48,253 bases of DNA from an uncultured Dialister sp. (GTDB taxonomy: Bacteria; Bacillota; Negativicutes; Veillonellales; Dialisteraceae): assembly GCA_900543165.1 (NCBI GenBank), contig UQQQ01000007.1, positions 1-48,253 on the forward strand, read 5' to 3'. A program made the position numbers and the translations under genes. Below the pieces are notes generated by a model. It was given only the letters and a program-made list of their open reading frames with translations, was not told the DNA's origin and did no database searches. Shown here one piece after another: positions 15,618 through 23,989 of this stretch (position 1 is its first letter; each line of letters starts with the position of its first letter).

Positions 15618-16991
15618 TCATTCTTTCGGATCAGCTGGTGGATCGGCTTTAGGAGCTTCTTCAGATGTTCCAGGATTTTCACCGGGATTTCCTTCTTTCT
15701 TGGCTTCTGCCTGCTTCTGTGCGGCGCGTTCTTCGATCTTGGCTTTGTATTCACTGGCAGTCTGCTTGAAACTTTCTTTTGCTTCTGCGGCTTTGGCCTG
15801 AGCGGCTTCTTTGTATTCTGCCGCCTGTGTTTTGACTTTTTCAGAAAATTTCTGGGCAGAGGCTTTGGCGGTTTCCGCCTGCTCTTCCGCCTGTTCTCTG
15901 AATTCTTCGGCCTGCACCTTCAGCTTATTCGCCTGAATCTTCGCTTCCTGCATCTGGACGCGTGCCTGCGCTTTCAGCTTTTCCGACTTGAGCTTCATCT
16001 GCTGGGACTGGACTTCAGACTGACGCTTCATTTCTTCCCGCTTCTGCTGGAGCACTTCCATCTGGTCTTTGGCCTGCGCTTTCACGACCTCCGCCTTCTT
16101 CGCCGCGTTCTTCTTGAATTCTCTCGACTTGATGCGCGCGATGGCCTGCAGATCCTTCGCCGCTTTTTCCGCCGTTTCCTGAGCGATTTCCGAGGCGCCG
16201 AGGGCCGTGTACTTCGCCTTCTCGATCTGTTCATCGGTCACGCCGACTTTTTTCAGGGCAGAGAGGAATTTATCTCCGAGCACCGTCACGGATTCCGAAA
16301 GCTGATCTGCCAGTTCATTCATCTTGGCATGTGCCTTTTCCGGGTATATTTCCTCCCAGTTCTTTTTCAGTTCTTTGGTGAAATCCTTCTTCTCATCCCC
16401 GAGCGGTTCATCTTTCTTCGGATTGTCTTCCAGCTCCTTCTCTTCGGATGCTGCCGCCGCCTTTTCTTCCTCAAAGACAGCGCGATACGGGCGGGTATCG
16501 TCCGGCATGCCGTCCTTGATCCAGCACTGCGCCGCCTTGCCGACGCCATAAGTGACGGTGACACCGATCGGGATCTGCATGATGGAAATCGGGATCAGTG
16601 TCGCAAGCGTCGTACCGATGACCGTCCCACCAAGCGAACCGATGAAGGAGAGAATCGCAGTCTGGTTCACTTCGACATCATACACCTTCGCGACCTTCGC
16701 GATCATGTAGACTTCATTGGCGACCAGAGCGACCGTCCCGAGGACAGGAGCCGCCACGATCACACCGGCGCGTCCTGCCGCCCAGCGGATGAGGCTCTCG
16801 GCTTCTTCATCGCGGTTATCAATGATATGGATCTCTACATCCGCTTCCGGAGAGTCGACATGGGCTTCTTCCTTCGCTTCGACGACAACCGGCACTTCAG
16901 CAGCTTTCTTCTCCGCCGGCAGCTGCGACTCCTTCACGACAGGAGCATTCTCCGCACGGACAACCGGTGTCTTTTTCATTTCTTCACTCAT
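15618..16991 (-). CDS. DUF697-like membrane domain with long alanine-rich coiled coil
   Basis: A 457-residue protein in three parts. The acidic, disordered N-terminus (1-60) leads into a hydrophobic domain (about 65-155: IRWAAGRAGVIVAAPVLGTV..TAILSFIGSLGGTVIG..PIGVTVTYGVGKA) that resembles DUF697/YcjF-type domains. A long Lys/Glu/Ala/Gln-rich helical region (about 270-430) with heptad-like spacing and repeated KxQAxE units precedes a Pro/Glu tail. It probably sits in the inner membrane with a cytoplasmic coiled coil. Function unknown; related domains occur with membrane-associated GTPases or stress proteins. The start has GGAGGGACTT before the ATG. It appears monocistronic, with repeat DNA on both sides. 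Confidence 0.7.
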   Translation of the reverse strand: MSEEMKKTPVVRAENAPVVKESQLPAEKKAAEVPVVVEAKEEAHVDSPEADVEIHIIDNRDEEAESLIRWAAGRAGVIVAAPVLGTVALVANEVYMIAKVAKVYDVEVNQTAILSFIGSLGGTVIGTTLATLIPISIMQIPIGVTVTYGVGKAAQCWIKDGMPDDTRPYRAVFEEEKAAAASEEKELEDNPKKDEPLGDEKKDFTKELKKNWEEIYPEKAHAKMNELADQLSESVTVLGDKFLSALKKVGVTDEQIEKAKYTALGASEIAQETAEKAAKDLQAIARIKSREFKKNAAKKAEVVKAQAKDQMEVLQQKREEMKRQSEVQSQQMKLKSEKLKAQARVQMQEAKIQANKLKVQAEEFREQAEEQAETAKASAQKFSEKVKTQAAEYKEAAQAKAAEAKESFKQTASEYKAKIEERAAQKQAEAKKEGNPGENPGTSEEAPKADPPADPKE

Positions 16992-17421
16992 AAGTCCCTC
17001 CTTCTCCGGCCTTCCCGGATTTTCAGGTTGTAATTTATAAGGATCAGGCTGTCTTTATTATAACGTATTTCTCAGGGAGTGGGTAGTGGGAAGGTTCGGG
17101 GTTAGCCCTTAGGCGGGGCGTCCCTTGATTACGTTTGAAAGCCTCGATCGAATGAGAAATGAGAAATGGTGGTGCGGCGCAAAAATAATGACGCGCCGCA
17201 GAATTTTGATAGCGCTTCGCGCCGTCATCATCGGAAGCTCAGCCGAGAGTCTTTCTTGCACTACTGTCAGTATCACATAGGCACCGGTACAGAAACAACG
17301 CCTTGGTGCTACGTATTTCTGCTTTCACACATTCTTCGTTTAGCGGTCTGCAAGAAAGATTTCTCGCTTCGCTCGAAATGACGATATGGTAGTCTGATGT
17401 CTCCTAGTCCCCAGTCACTAG
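16992..17421. repeat. Intergenic repeat cassette with the 180-bp module g
   Basis: Contains the GGGTTAGCCC..GATTACGTTTGAAAG module (17098-17135), the GCGGCGC/GCGCCGC palindrome (17174-17200) and a module of about 180 bp (17205-17385; shares TCAGTATCACATAGGCAC and GCCTTGGTGCTAC with 45285-45460). It ends in TTTCTCGCTTCGCTCGAAATGACG and heptamers (17396-17430) that run into the stop codon of the next gene. No gene is seen. Confidence 0.75.
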
Positions 17422-18156
17422 TCACCAATCTGTCAGTCCCCCATCGACAGGGATCACCGCTCCTGTTATGAAGGAAGATTTCTTGGAAATCAGGAATGCG
17501 ATCACTTCGCCCACCTCAAATGCCTTTGCAATGCGGCCCAAGGGGTACCACTCTGCCATTTCCTCTCGGCTGCCGCCATAAGCTGCCAGCTGCCTTTCCA
17601 GCAGCGGCGTATCGACATCTCCCGGGCAGACGACATTCGCACGGATCTCATCGACAGCAAGCTCTAAAGCGAGCGAGCGGGTGAACGCGGTGAGCGCCCC
17701 TTTGGTCGCGCTGTAGAGGCTGCACTGCACATTTCCTTCAAGCGCGGCATCCGAAGCCACGGAGACGATGCTCCCCCTTGCACCGCGCATCTTCGGTATC
17801 ACGGAACGGGCGAGCTTCATCGCGCCGAATACATTCACGGCAAACATAGTTTCCATATCCGCGTCTGTCATATTATCCAAAAGCCCTTCTGCATAGATAC
17901 CGGCAGAAATGACAAGCCCGCGAATCTTTCCCCGCATGGCTGCTTCTTGGGCCGCGCGCTCACAGTCTTCTGTCTTCGTCACATCGCAGCGGATGAAATG
18001 ACTGCCCGCTGCCTGTTTCTCTGCGAGCTGTCCCCTTTCCTCATCACGGCCGAGGAGAATCGGCTCATAGCCTTCCAGAGAAAGGATCTTCGCCGCCGCG
18101 AGGCCGATGCCGGACGTACCGCCGGAAATGAGGACGAGATTTCGTGTATCTGACAT
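17422..18156 (-). CDS. Short-chain dehydrogenase/reductase
   Basis: A 244-residue classical SDR, probably NAD(P)-dependent and cytoplasmic. It has the Rossmann motif SGGTSGIG (11-18), N108 in the NVFGA segment, catalytic S135, Y148 and K152 (YSATK), and the C-terminal TGAVIPVDGG signature. R38 after the second strand (LLGRDEE) suggests NADPH preference (inferred). The substrate is unknown; FabG-like and sugar- or steroid-type SDRs look alike. AAAGGAG lies 10 nt before the ATG. The final TGG TGA codons begin a heptamer array. No operon partner within 350 bp. Confidence 0.9.
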   Translation of the reverse strand: MSDTRNLVLISGGTSGIGLAAAKILSLEGYEPILLGRDEERGQLAEKQAAGSHFIRCDVTKTEDCERAAQEAAMRGKIRGLVISAGIYAEGLLDNMTDADMETMFAVNVFGAMKLARSVIPKMRGARGSIVSVASDAALEGNVQCSLYSATKGALTAFTRSLALELAVDEIRANVVCPGDVDTPLLERQLAAYGGSREEMAEWYPLGRIAKAFEVGEVIAFLISKKSSFITGAVIPVDGGLTDW

Positions 18157-18552
18157 GGGTGGGTTGCTCCTTTGTATGGAAAATAGTTTTTGTTCAACGG
18201 GGAAGGCGGGGAAGTGACGGCTTTTTTGAAGGATCGAAGCCCGAAAGCCTGCGGATAGCAGGTTTCCCTAGATGAGTGACACCATCTGTTTCGCCGCTAG
18301 TGACAAAAATCCCTCGGCTACGCTCGGGATGACGATAAAAGAAAAACGGTAGCGCAATCGGTCTGCTGACCGCTGGCATGTCCCATCTCACTGCGCTCAA
18401 AATGGCGTCTCACTTGATTTTCGCGTCGCTTTGCCCCTAAAAATCAAGTTCGCTTGCACAAGCCCTTCGGGCAGCTCCCCCGAAGGAGGAAGCAAGACGC
18501 GGCGTCGCTAACGATTTCCTTAGCACGAGCCGCCCTAGTCACTAGCTACCAG
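18157..18552. repeat. Intergenic repeat cassette with a locally unique segment
   Basis: 18239-18335 has the CCCGAAAGCCTGCGGATAGCAGG and CTCGGCTACGCTCGGGATGACG modules. 18380-18530 is a segment not repeated elsewhere in the window (TTGATTTTCGCGTCGC..AAAATCAAG dyad; AGCCCTTCGGGC and CTCCCCCGAAGGAGG dyads). 18536-18558 holds heptamers reaching the next stop codon. No gene is supported. Confidence 0.65.
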
Positions 18553-19887
18553 TCACTTTTTCAACGATGACAGGTATATAAATTCGATCCCCTGCGCCTT
18601 GAGTTTCGGCACCATCTGGCGGAAGGCTTCGGCGGTATGTGGACGACAGTGGCCGATGATGATGTACGTGCCCTGCTTCTTGGCGCGATCGGCTCCCTCT
18701 TGGATCATCGCGCAGATGTCAGATACGGAGGCCGAGTTATCGACGAAGAGGTCATTTCTTACATAGGGCACGCCGTAGGTCTTCGCCGCCTTGTCCGCCG
18801 CCGTCGTGCTGTTTGTGTGACTGTCGAAGAAGAAGAGCCCGCGATGGTGGAGCTCATTCATGACGATATCCATGGCTCTCGCATCGATGGTGGCTTTCGA
18901 GCCCTGATGGTTATTGATGCCGATGGCTTCCGGCAGCTGCGAAAGCGAGTCCCTCAGCATCTGGCGGATGTCCGCATCGCTCATAGAGGTCAAGATGACC
19001 TTCGGCTCCATGCCGATACCCGAGACGGACTCCATCGGCTGATGGAGAATGACGGGAAGTCCGTGTGCGCGCCACGAGAGTGCGGCATCTCTGGTATGCA
19101 CCTGATCCGGCATGACGGCCAGCGTGAGCGGGATGCCCATCTGTTCATAGATGTGCTGGGAGTCCAGATCGCGCCCTGCATCATCGATGACGATGGCGAG
19201 GCGTCCGGTCACTTGCCCGCCAACGTTTTCTTTCGGCGGCAGGATGGATGCCGCTTTGGCCGGCAATGCTTTTTCGGAGCTGCCATTCGCACGGGCTTCA
19301 CTCTTGCCGGACTTGGCAGGTGCTGCTTTTGCGGGCTCCGTCTTCTTTACGGAGGAAGGAGCCGGCGCAGATTTCCTCTCACGAGAGACTGCGCTCTCTG
19401 TCCTTGCGGAAGAAGCAAAAGCCTCGACCGTTTCTTTCGGTGTTTCCGCCTTCAGCTCTTCTCCGCCTGTGATCTTAGAGACGACACGGCTGATGCTGAA
19501 GACTTCCTGCGTCGGCTCTGTCTCTCTCGCCTCATCCTCTTTCATGCGCTCTGTCTTCCCGTCAGCTTTCGTGACTTCTGCATCTTTCGGCTTCTTCTCA
19601 TCGTCCGCTTTGGCTTCGACGACGACGGTTTTATTGATGATATCCTTGATCTTTTCTTTCACGCTCTCGGGCGTCCCCTGGTCTTCCTTCGGGACAAGCC
19701 CCTGCATTTCCTTGTCATTGAAAATATGACGGATCGCCGTCACCTGATTCGCATTGTCCGCCGTCGGTGCATTCGTCATCCGGTCTGTCATATATGCCGA
19801 GCCCACCACGAGGCCGATAAAGAAGAGGAGAACCAGAAATGGATGTCCATTGCTCTTTTTTACTGCTCTTTTTCTTCTGACTGCCAT
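18553..19887 (-). CDS. Divergent polysaccharide deacetylase (YibQ-like), membrane anchored
   Basis: A 444-residue protein. A basic N-terminus (MAVRRKRAVKK) and one membrane segment (about 15-34) make it a single-pass inner-membrane protein. A low-complexity Lys/Ala/Glu/Ser-rich linker (about 60-220) spans the periplasm or wall, and the divergent polysaccharide deacetylase domain (former DUF610) fills the C-terminus. Domain motifs are RLAIVIDDAGRD, LTLAVMPDQ, LHQPMES, INNHQGS, FFFDSHTNST and IIGHCRPHT. The family is linked to envelope polysaccharide or peptidoglycan processing; the substrate is unknown. The ATG at 19887 has AAAGGAG at 6-nt spacing. The TGA stop sits at the start of a heptamer array. 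Confidence 0.85.
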   Translation of the reverse strand: MAVRRKRAVKKSNGHPFLVLLFFIGLVVGSAYMTDRMTNAPTADNANQVTAIRHIFNDKEMQGLVPKEDQGTPESVKEKIKDIINKTVVVEAKADDEKKPKDAEVTKADGKTERMKEDEARETEPTQEVFSISRVVSKITGGEELKAETPKETVEAFASSARTESAVSRERKSAPAPSSVKKTEPAKAAPAKSGKSEARANGSSEKALPAKAASILPPKENVGGQVTGRLAIVIDDAGRDLDSQHIYEQMGIPLTLAVMPDQVHTRDAALSWRAHGLPVILHQPMESVSGIGMEPKVILTSMSDADIRQMLRDSLSQLPEAIGINNHQGSKATIDARAMDIVMNELHHRGLFFFDSHTNSTTAADKAAKTYGVPYVRNDLFVDNSASVSDICAMIQEGADRAKKQGTYIIIGHCRPHTAEAFRQMVPKLKAQGIEFIYLSSLKK

Positions 19888-20210
19888 GAAAATCTCCTTT
19901 GGGAAATGGTTATATCTTTTCGTCTCTATGGCTTTAGTATAAAGGTTCAAGGTTTCGGGTTCAAGAGTCAGGGTTCAGGGTTCGCCCGTGGGGCGTGCCG
20001 CCCTTTGATTGCGTGCGAAAGAGGTTCAGCGGGTTCAACAAGTTCAGAGGGTTCATCGGGGGGTGCGGCACATCATCATATGGAAGCGCCGTGGAGTATA
20101 GATGGTGGCGATGCCCGAAGGTGGCATTTCAGTCGCTAGTCACTCGAGGCTTCTAATCCCTAGCCACTAATCCCTAGCTACCAGTCACTAGTCACCCGCC
20201 TCCCAAAGTC
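19888..20210. repeat. Intergenic repeat cassette
   Basis: 19945-20060 contains GGTTCA/GGGTTCA repeats and CCCGTGGGGCGTGCCGCCC with TTGATTGCGTG. 20063-20100 holds a degenerate GCGGCAC..GCGCCGT palindrome and ATGCCCGAAGGTGGC. 20132-20204 holds heptamers (CACTAGT, CCCTAGC, CCACTAA) pointing toward the kinase pseudogene. Confidence 0.7.
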
Positions 20211-20241
20211 AAAACCCGCTCGGCTTTCGCCGAGCGGGTTG
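20211..20241 (-). terminator. Terminator after the hybrid kinase
   Basis: AACCCGCTCGGC-TTTC-GCCGAGCGGGTT with T4 on the minus strand, 25 bp past the receiver-domain stop. Confidence 0.85.
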
Positions 20242-20265
20242 CTTCGTTCAGCCATGTACAAAAGG

Positions 20266-22421
20266 CTACTTCTTCGCGAGCCTTGCGATCGTCTCGATCA
20301 GAAGAGCGGTATCGAGAGGTTTGGCTAGATGCTCATTCATACCGGCGGCAAGAACACGCTCACGGTCTTCGGCAAAGGCATTCGCCGTCATCGCAATGAT
20401 GGGGATGGTCTTCGCATCCGCTCTCGGAAGAGCGCGAATGGCGCGCGTGGCCGCAATGCCGTCCATGACAGGCATCATGACATCCATCAGAATCGCATCG
20501 TAGGTGCCTTCTTTCGCCTCTCCGAAGAGACGCAGCGCTTCTTCCCCATTCATGGCTTTGGTGATGGTGGCGCCTGCATTTTCCAGCAGAAATTCCGCGA
20601 TTTCCATATTGAGCTCATTGTCTTCCGCGACGAGGAGATGGAGACCTGCGATGTCTGCCTTCACCTTTTCTTCGATCTCAGGCTTCTCCGAAAGATCGAG
20701 TGCGAGCGGCAGGGTGATGATGAAGGTGCTCCCCTTACCGGAATCGCTGACGCAGTCGATACGGCCCCCATCTGATCGAGCATGCGCTTCACGATGGAAA
20801 GCCCCAGCCCTGTACCGGTATAGGAGGTACGGGCGTCACTCTTTTCCTGTGAAAATGGATCATACATTTACTGCTGGAATTCTTTGCTCATGCCGATGCC
20901 ATTATCCCTGCAGGTGAAAATGATGCGCGACTCGTTCTCCGAGAGACTTTCTTCCGAAAGAGATACATTCACCTCGCCACGGTCCTTATTGTACTTCACT
21001 GCATTGCCGATGATATTCATAAACACCCGCTTCACATGGAGCGGACTGCCGATGAACCAGGCATGCCGGCAGTCATTTCTGAAGGTGATAGAAATCTGCC
21101 TCTCCTCCGCCTGCCTTTCTACGATGGTCCGGATTCCCTCGAACATTTCTTTCATATCGAAGGGTTTATGCTCCATAAGGATCGTACCGGACTCGAGCTT
21201 GCTGATGTCAAGGACTTCATTGAAAAGTTCCAGAAGGTATCCGGAGGCTTCATACACTTTCTTCCGATACTCATTCTGCTTTGCTGCATCATCGCTGAAA
21301 TGCTCCGCGATCTTAATCATGCCGCGAATCCCATTGATCGGCGTGCGGATGTCGTGGCTCATACGTCGCAGGAACTCGGTCTTCGCCTGATTGGCAGCTT
21401 CTGCCTCACGCGCTTTTTCGAGGAGCTTGGCCTGATAGCGCCGCTCCTGCGCCTCTGCCTGAAGCTCGGCTTTCTCATCCGACTTATGGCGGCTCCATAA
21501 GACCATCGCCCCGAAAATGATGCATACGATGGCTGCATAGAGGAGGTGTCTGGTGCGGTCTTTGAAAACATGAGATCCCGGAACAAACTGGTAGATGAAA
21601 TAGTTTCGGCCATTGCTCATGGACGCATAGTAATTCACCCCATTCACGCAGATCGCCATAGGCTCATCCACATTTTCTCTTTGGGAAGCCGCTTCTTTGA
21701 TGGCCGCGACGATGGCCTCATACCTCGCCCGATTCTCGGAAAGATCCTGCGTATTGCCCGCAATGATGGTATTTCCTTTCGCGACGACAACCTCCATCGA
21801 GGCGTAGGTATGGAATCCGGAGAGGATCTTCTGCAGATTCAGATTGTAGCCATCGGCATAGGTGACCGGCGTATGGTAGTAGGCGATGAGCACCCTGTCA
21901 TCCTCTTGCGTGTGTCCCGATGCGAAATCAATGAAAGAGCCATCGGCAAGCCGGATCCGGTCTGCATACGTTTTAAGCGGAATATCTGCGACATCCAAGA
22001 TGACGTGATTTCTGATATGCTTGACAAACTCCTCCGGCGCCATTTCCTCTCGTGTCGCCTGTTCTATGACCTGTCCATCCCGATCCACGATGAGAAGTCC
22101 GGTCAGTCGCAGCACATGAAGCCGCTCTTTCAGCATGTCCTGCGTGGGTACACGTTCTCTTGCAAGCGTCCGCTGGACATTATGCAATTTGTCGATGGTA
22201 CGGTCCAGGCTCTGCATGACCGTCACCTGATTGAACTTTTTCGTCATGGCATACTCGGTATGCACATAGTCGGCCGTATCCTTCATCTCATCCTTGAGAC
22301 GCGCGAGATCCGATTTCCCGGAATGAATATATACAGCCGTCATGACCAACAGGGACAGGATCAGCATCAGATACAGAAGCGCCGCTTCGCTTCGGCATGC
22401 TTTCACGACTTTATGCATCAT
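20266..22421 (-). pseudogene. Hybrid sensor histidine kinase with receiver domain, broken by a nonsense codon and a frameshift
   Basis: Reading in translation order: two membrane segments (about 13-32 and 291-309) flank a periplasmic sensor domain; HisKA follows with phospho-acceptor H356 (FLRRMSHDIRTP), then the ATPase N box (NIIGNAVKYN) and G1 box (DNGIGMS). An in-frame TAA (20868-20870) falls one codon before MYDPFSQEKSDARTSY. The frame then carries the G2 box GTGLGLSIVK until a run of five G (20765-20769), where one missing G shifts frame. Restoring it yields GRIDCVSDSGKGSTFIITLPL and a C-terminal receiver (DVMMPVMDG). The start overlaps the upstream gene (CCATGATG) with GGAGG at 7 nt. 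As read, no full kinase can be made; sequencing error at the G run is possible. Confidence 0.85.
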
Positions 22422-23225
22422 GGCAGTCCCTCCAGATAACTCTTCGGCTGATCCACGTAGTGGCTCAGGATTTCCTCCGTCGTGCCATCGCGGCTCATCT
22501 CCCGGATCACAGGACGGAGCGCCTCCGCGATGCCTCGCTTGTCATTTTTGTCAAAAGCCACGCCGACGCCGACCACCATCAATGGTTCATCCAGGATGCG
22601 GAAGGCCGTATGATAATCCTTCATATACTGGACAATCACCGTCTCATGCGCACCGATCGCATCCACATAGCCCTTTGAAAGGTAGGTATAGATGATGTCT
22701 CTGTCAAAGAAACTGTAAATCCCTTTCACGACCGGTATGCGCCCGCCCGGATGAGCGAAGATCCCCTCCGGCTTCGTCGTCGACTGGACTGCGATGACTT
22801 TCCCCTCCAAATCAGCGAGTGTACGGATATCGCTGTCTGGATTCACCGCCACCACCTGACGGCTCATGAGGTAAGGCCCGGCCCAGAGATACTGATCCTC
22901 GCGTCCCTTCATCGAGAAGCAACTCCATATGCAATCGATCTCACCTGAGGCAAGGAGCGCATCCTTCTTCTCCCAGTTGATGCGCTGAATTTCTGCGTGA
23001 TAGCCCATGCGCGAAAAAGCCGCCCGCGCGAGCTCGGCATCGATGCCGGAACTCTTTCCATTCTCGTCGATGTAACTGAAGGGAGGGTACGCGTCGATCC
23101 CGACAACGATCGTCTTCCTCTCCGCCTCCTTCTTCACCTACATTCCCGCAGCCGCAGATAACAAAGAGCAAAAGTGCGATAAGAAAAAATCCCATCCCGT
23201 ATTTGCGTAGTTCCGTCAAACTCAT
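22418..23225 (-). pseudogene. Extracellular solute-binding lipoprotein (family 3), frameshifted after the signal peptide
   Basis: The ATG at 23225 starts a lipoprotein signal (MSLTELRKYGMGFFLIALLL then FVICGCG) ending CGCGNVGEE. One frame later the mature family-3 solute-binding domain begins (KTIVVGIDAYPPFSYIDENG, SGIDAELARAAFSRMGY, DCIWSCFSMKGRE, VGVAFDKND). Removing one G of the GG near 23137-23140 would join the two as CGNVVKKEAERKTIVVG. Such proteins capture amino acids or similar ligands. The stop overlaps the kinase start by ATGA, so the pair was probably a ligand-binding protein feeding a sensor kinase. A TATAAT at 23286-23291 is a possible -10. Both genes carry lesions, so the pathway seems to be decaying. 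Confidence 0.8.
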
Positions 23226-23329
23226 AAACTTCCCCTTCAGATGTAATAGTCCTGTCACTAAAACATTAGATTTTTTTACCTTTCCATTATACAGGATGGT
23301 CAGAAAATCAGCCAGGGGAAATGAAACGG

Positions 23330-23460
23330 ACTGGAATTCTTGAAGACTTTGAGCCTGGAAGACTGAGAGACTGAAAGACTTGTAGACTTTAGATGTCGGA
23401 TGTCGGATGTCAGACTTCAGACTTCTGACTTCTGATATTTCCCAGTCTCTCAGTCTCAAT
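23330..23460. repeat. Octamer hairpin repeat
   Basis: AGACTGAGAGACTG (near 23360) is complementary to CAGTCTCTCAGTCT (near 23443). The middle has GATGTCGGATGTCGGATGTC and CAGACTTCAGACTTCTGAC tandems. It is the same family as 6409-6535. Confidence 0.7.
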
Positions 23461-23486
23461 AAAAAAGAGCCCGAAGGCTCTTTTTA
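23461..23486 (-). terminator. Terminator of the 52-aa gene
   Basis: AAAAAGAGCC-CGAA-GGCTCTTTTT; the gene's TAA stop lies in the leading arm on the minus strand. Confidence 0.85.
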
Positions 23487-23642
23487 TTTCCGATTTCTCC
23501 ACACATGCCACGCGGAAAGGACGAAGCAGAGTGTCACCATGCCTGCCGTCACCAATGTCATGGCATCATCATGGCTTCGCGTCCGCCAGAGGGCAAAGAG
23601 GGTAAGAAGCGCAAGGAAAAGAAGTTTGATGGTATTCGTCAT
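23484..23642 (-). CDS. Small two-segment membrane protein, 52 aa
   Basis: A short unrecognised gene. The minus-strand ATG at 23642 has GGAG 6 nt upstream, and the frame runs 52 codons to TAA in the arm of an intrinsic terminator. The product has two hydrophobic segments (IKLLFLALLTLFALW and AMTLVTAGMVTLCFVLSAW) separated by a charged turn (RTRSHDDA), with a basic tail (HVWRNRK). This is a helical-hairpin membrane protein with positive-inside character on the tail and turn. Ribosome-binding site, hydrophobic pattern and terminator together argue for a real gene. The role is unknown; short membrane proteins often modulate transporters or act as toxins. Confidence 0.6.
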   Translation of the reverse strand: MTNTIKLLFLALLTLFALWRTRSHDDAMTLVTAGMVTLCFVLSAWHVWRNRK

Positions 23643-23989
23643 AGGGAGCTCCAGAAAAAGTGACTAGTGACTAGCGACTAGCGACTAGTGACTGAGGTCT
23701 ACGGGTTCAAGGGTTAGCAAGTGTAGCGTGCTGTCCACTGATTGTGGATGAAAACTCTGCTCGAATTAGGAATTAGGAATGAAGGTGGCGGCTTCGCCGC
23801 GAATATATATGGGGCGATGCCCCAAAGTAGTATTCAAGTCCCCAGTGACTAGTCACTCGAGGCGCCTAATCCCTAGCCACTAATCCCTAATCCCTGCTTT
23901 CAAACCTTTGTCATGTAACACGCGTATCGTCCCCCGCCTCCAGGAAGGGGGGCTCTCCGTGCGCGTTCTCCAATCCTAAACCTGTTTAT
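23643..23989. repeat. Heptamer-bracketed repeat cassette
   Basis: Heptamers GTGACTAGCGACTAG (23660-23698) read away from the 52-aa gene. A core (GGGTTAGC..GATTGTGG; GGTGGCGGCTTCGCCGC; GATGCCCCAAAG) spans 23700-23840. Opposite heptamers (23844-23904) lead toward the M20 gene. 23930-23975 has a C5/G6 dyad inside ACGCG/CGCGT that may act as a weak terminator. Confidence 0.7.

Noticed and set aside
15464..15754. 96-codon frame overlapping the end of the DUF697 gene
   Set aside because: Alternate frame of the Lys/Ala-rich coding region continuing into repeat DNA; very basic, with no motif.
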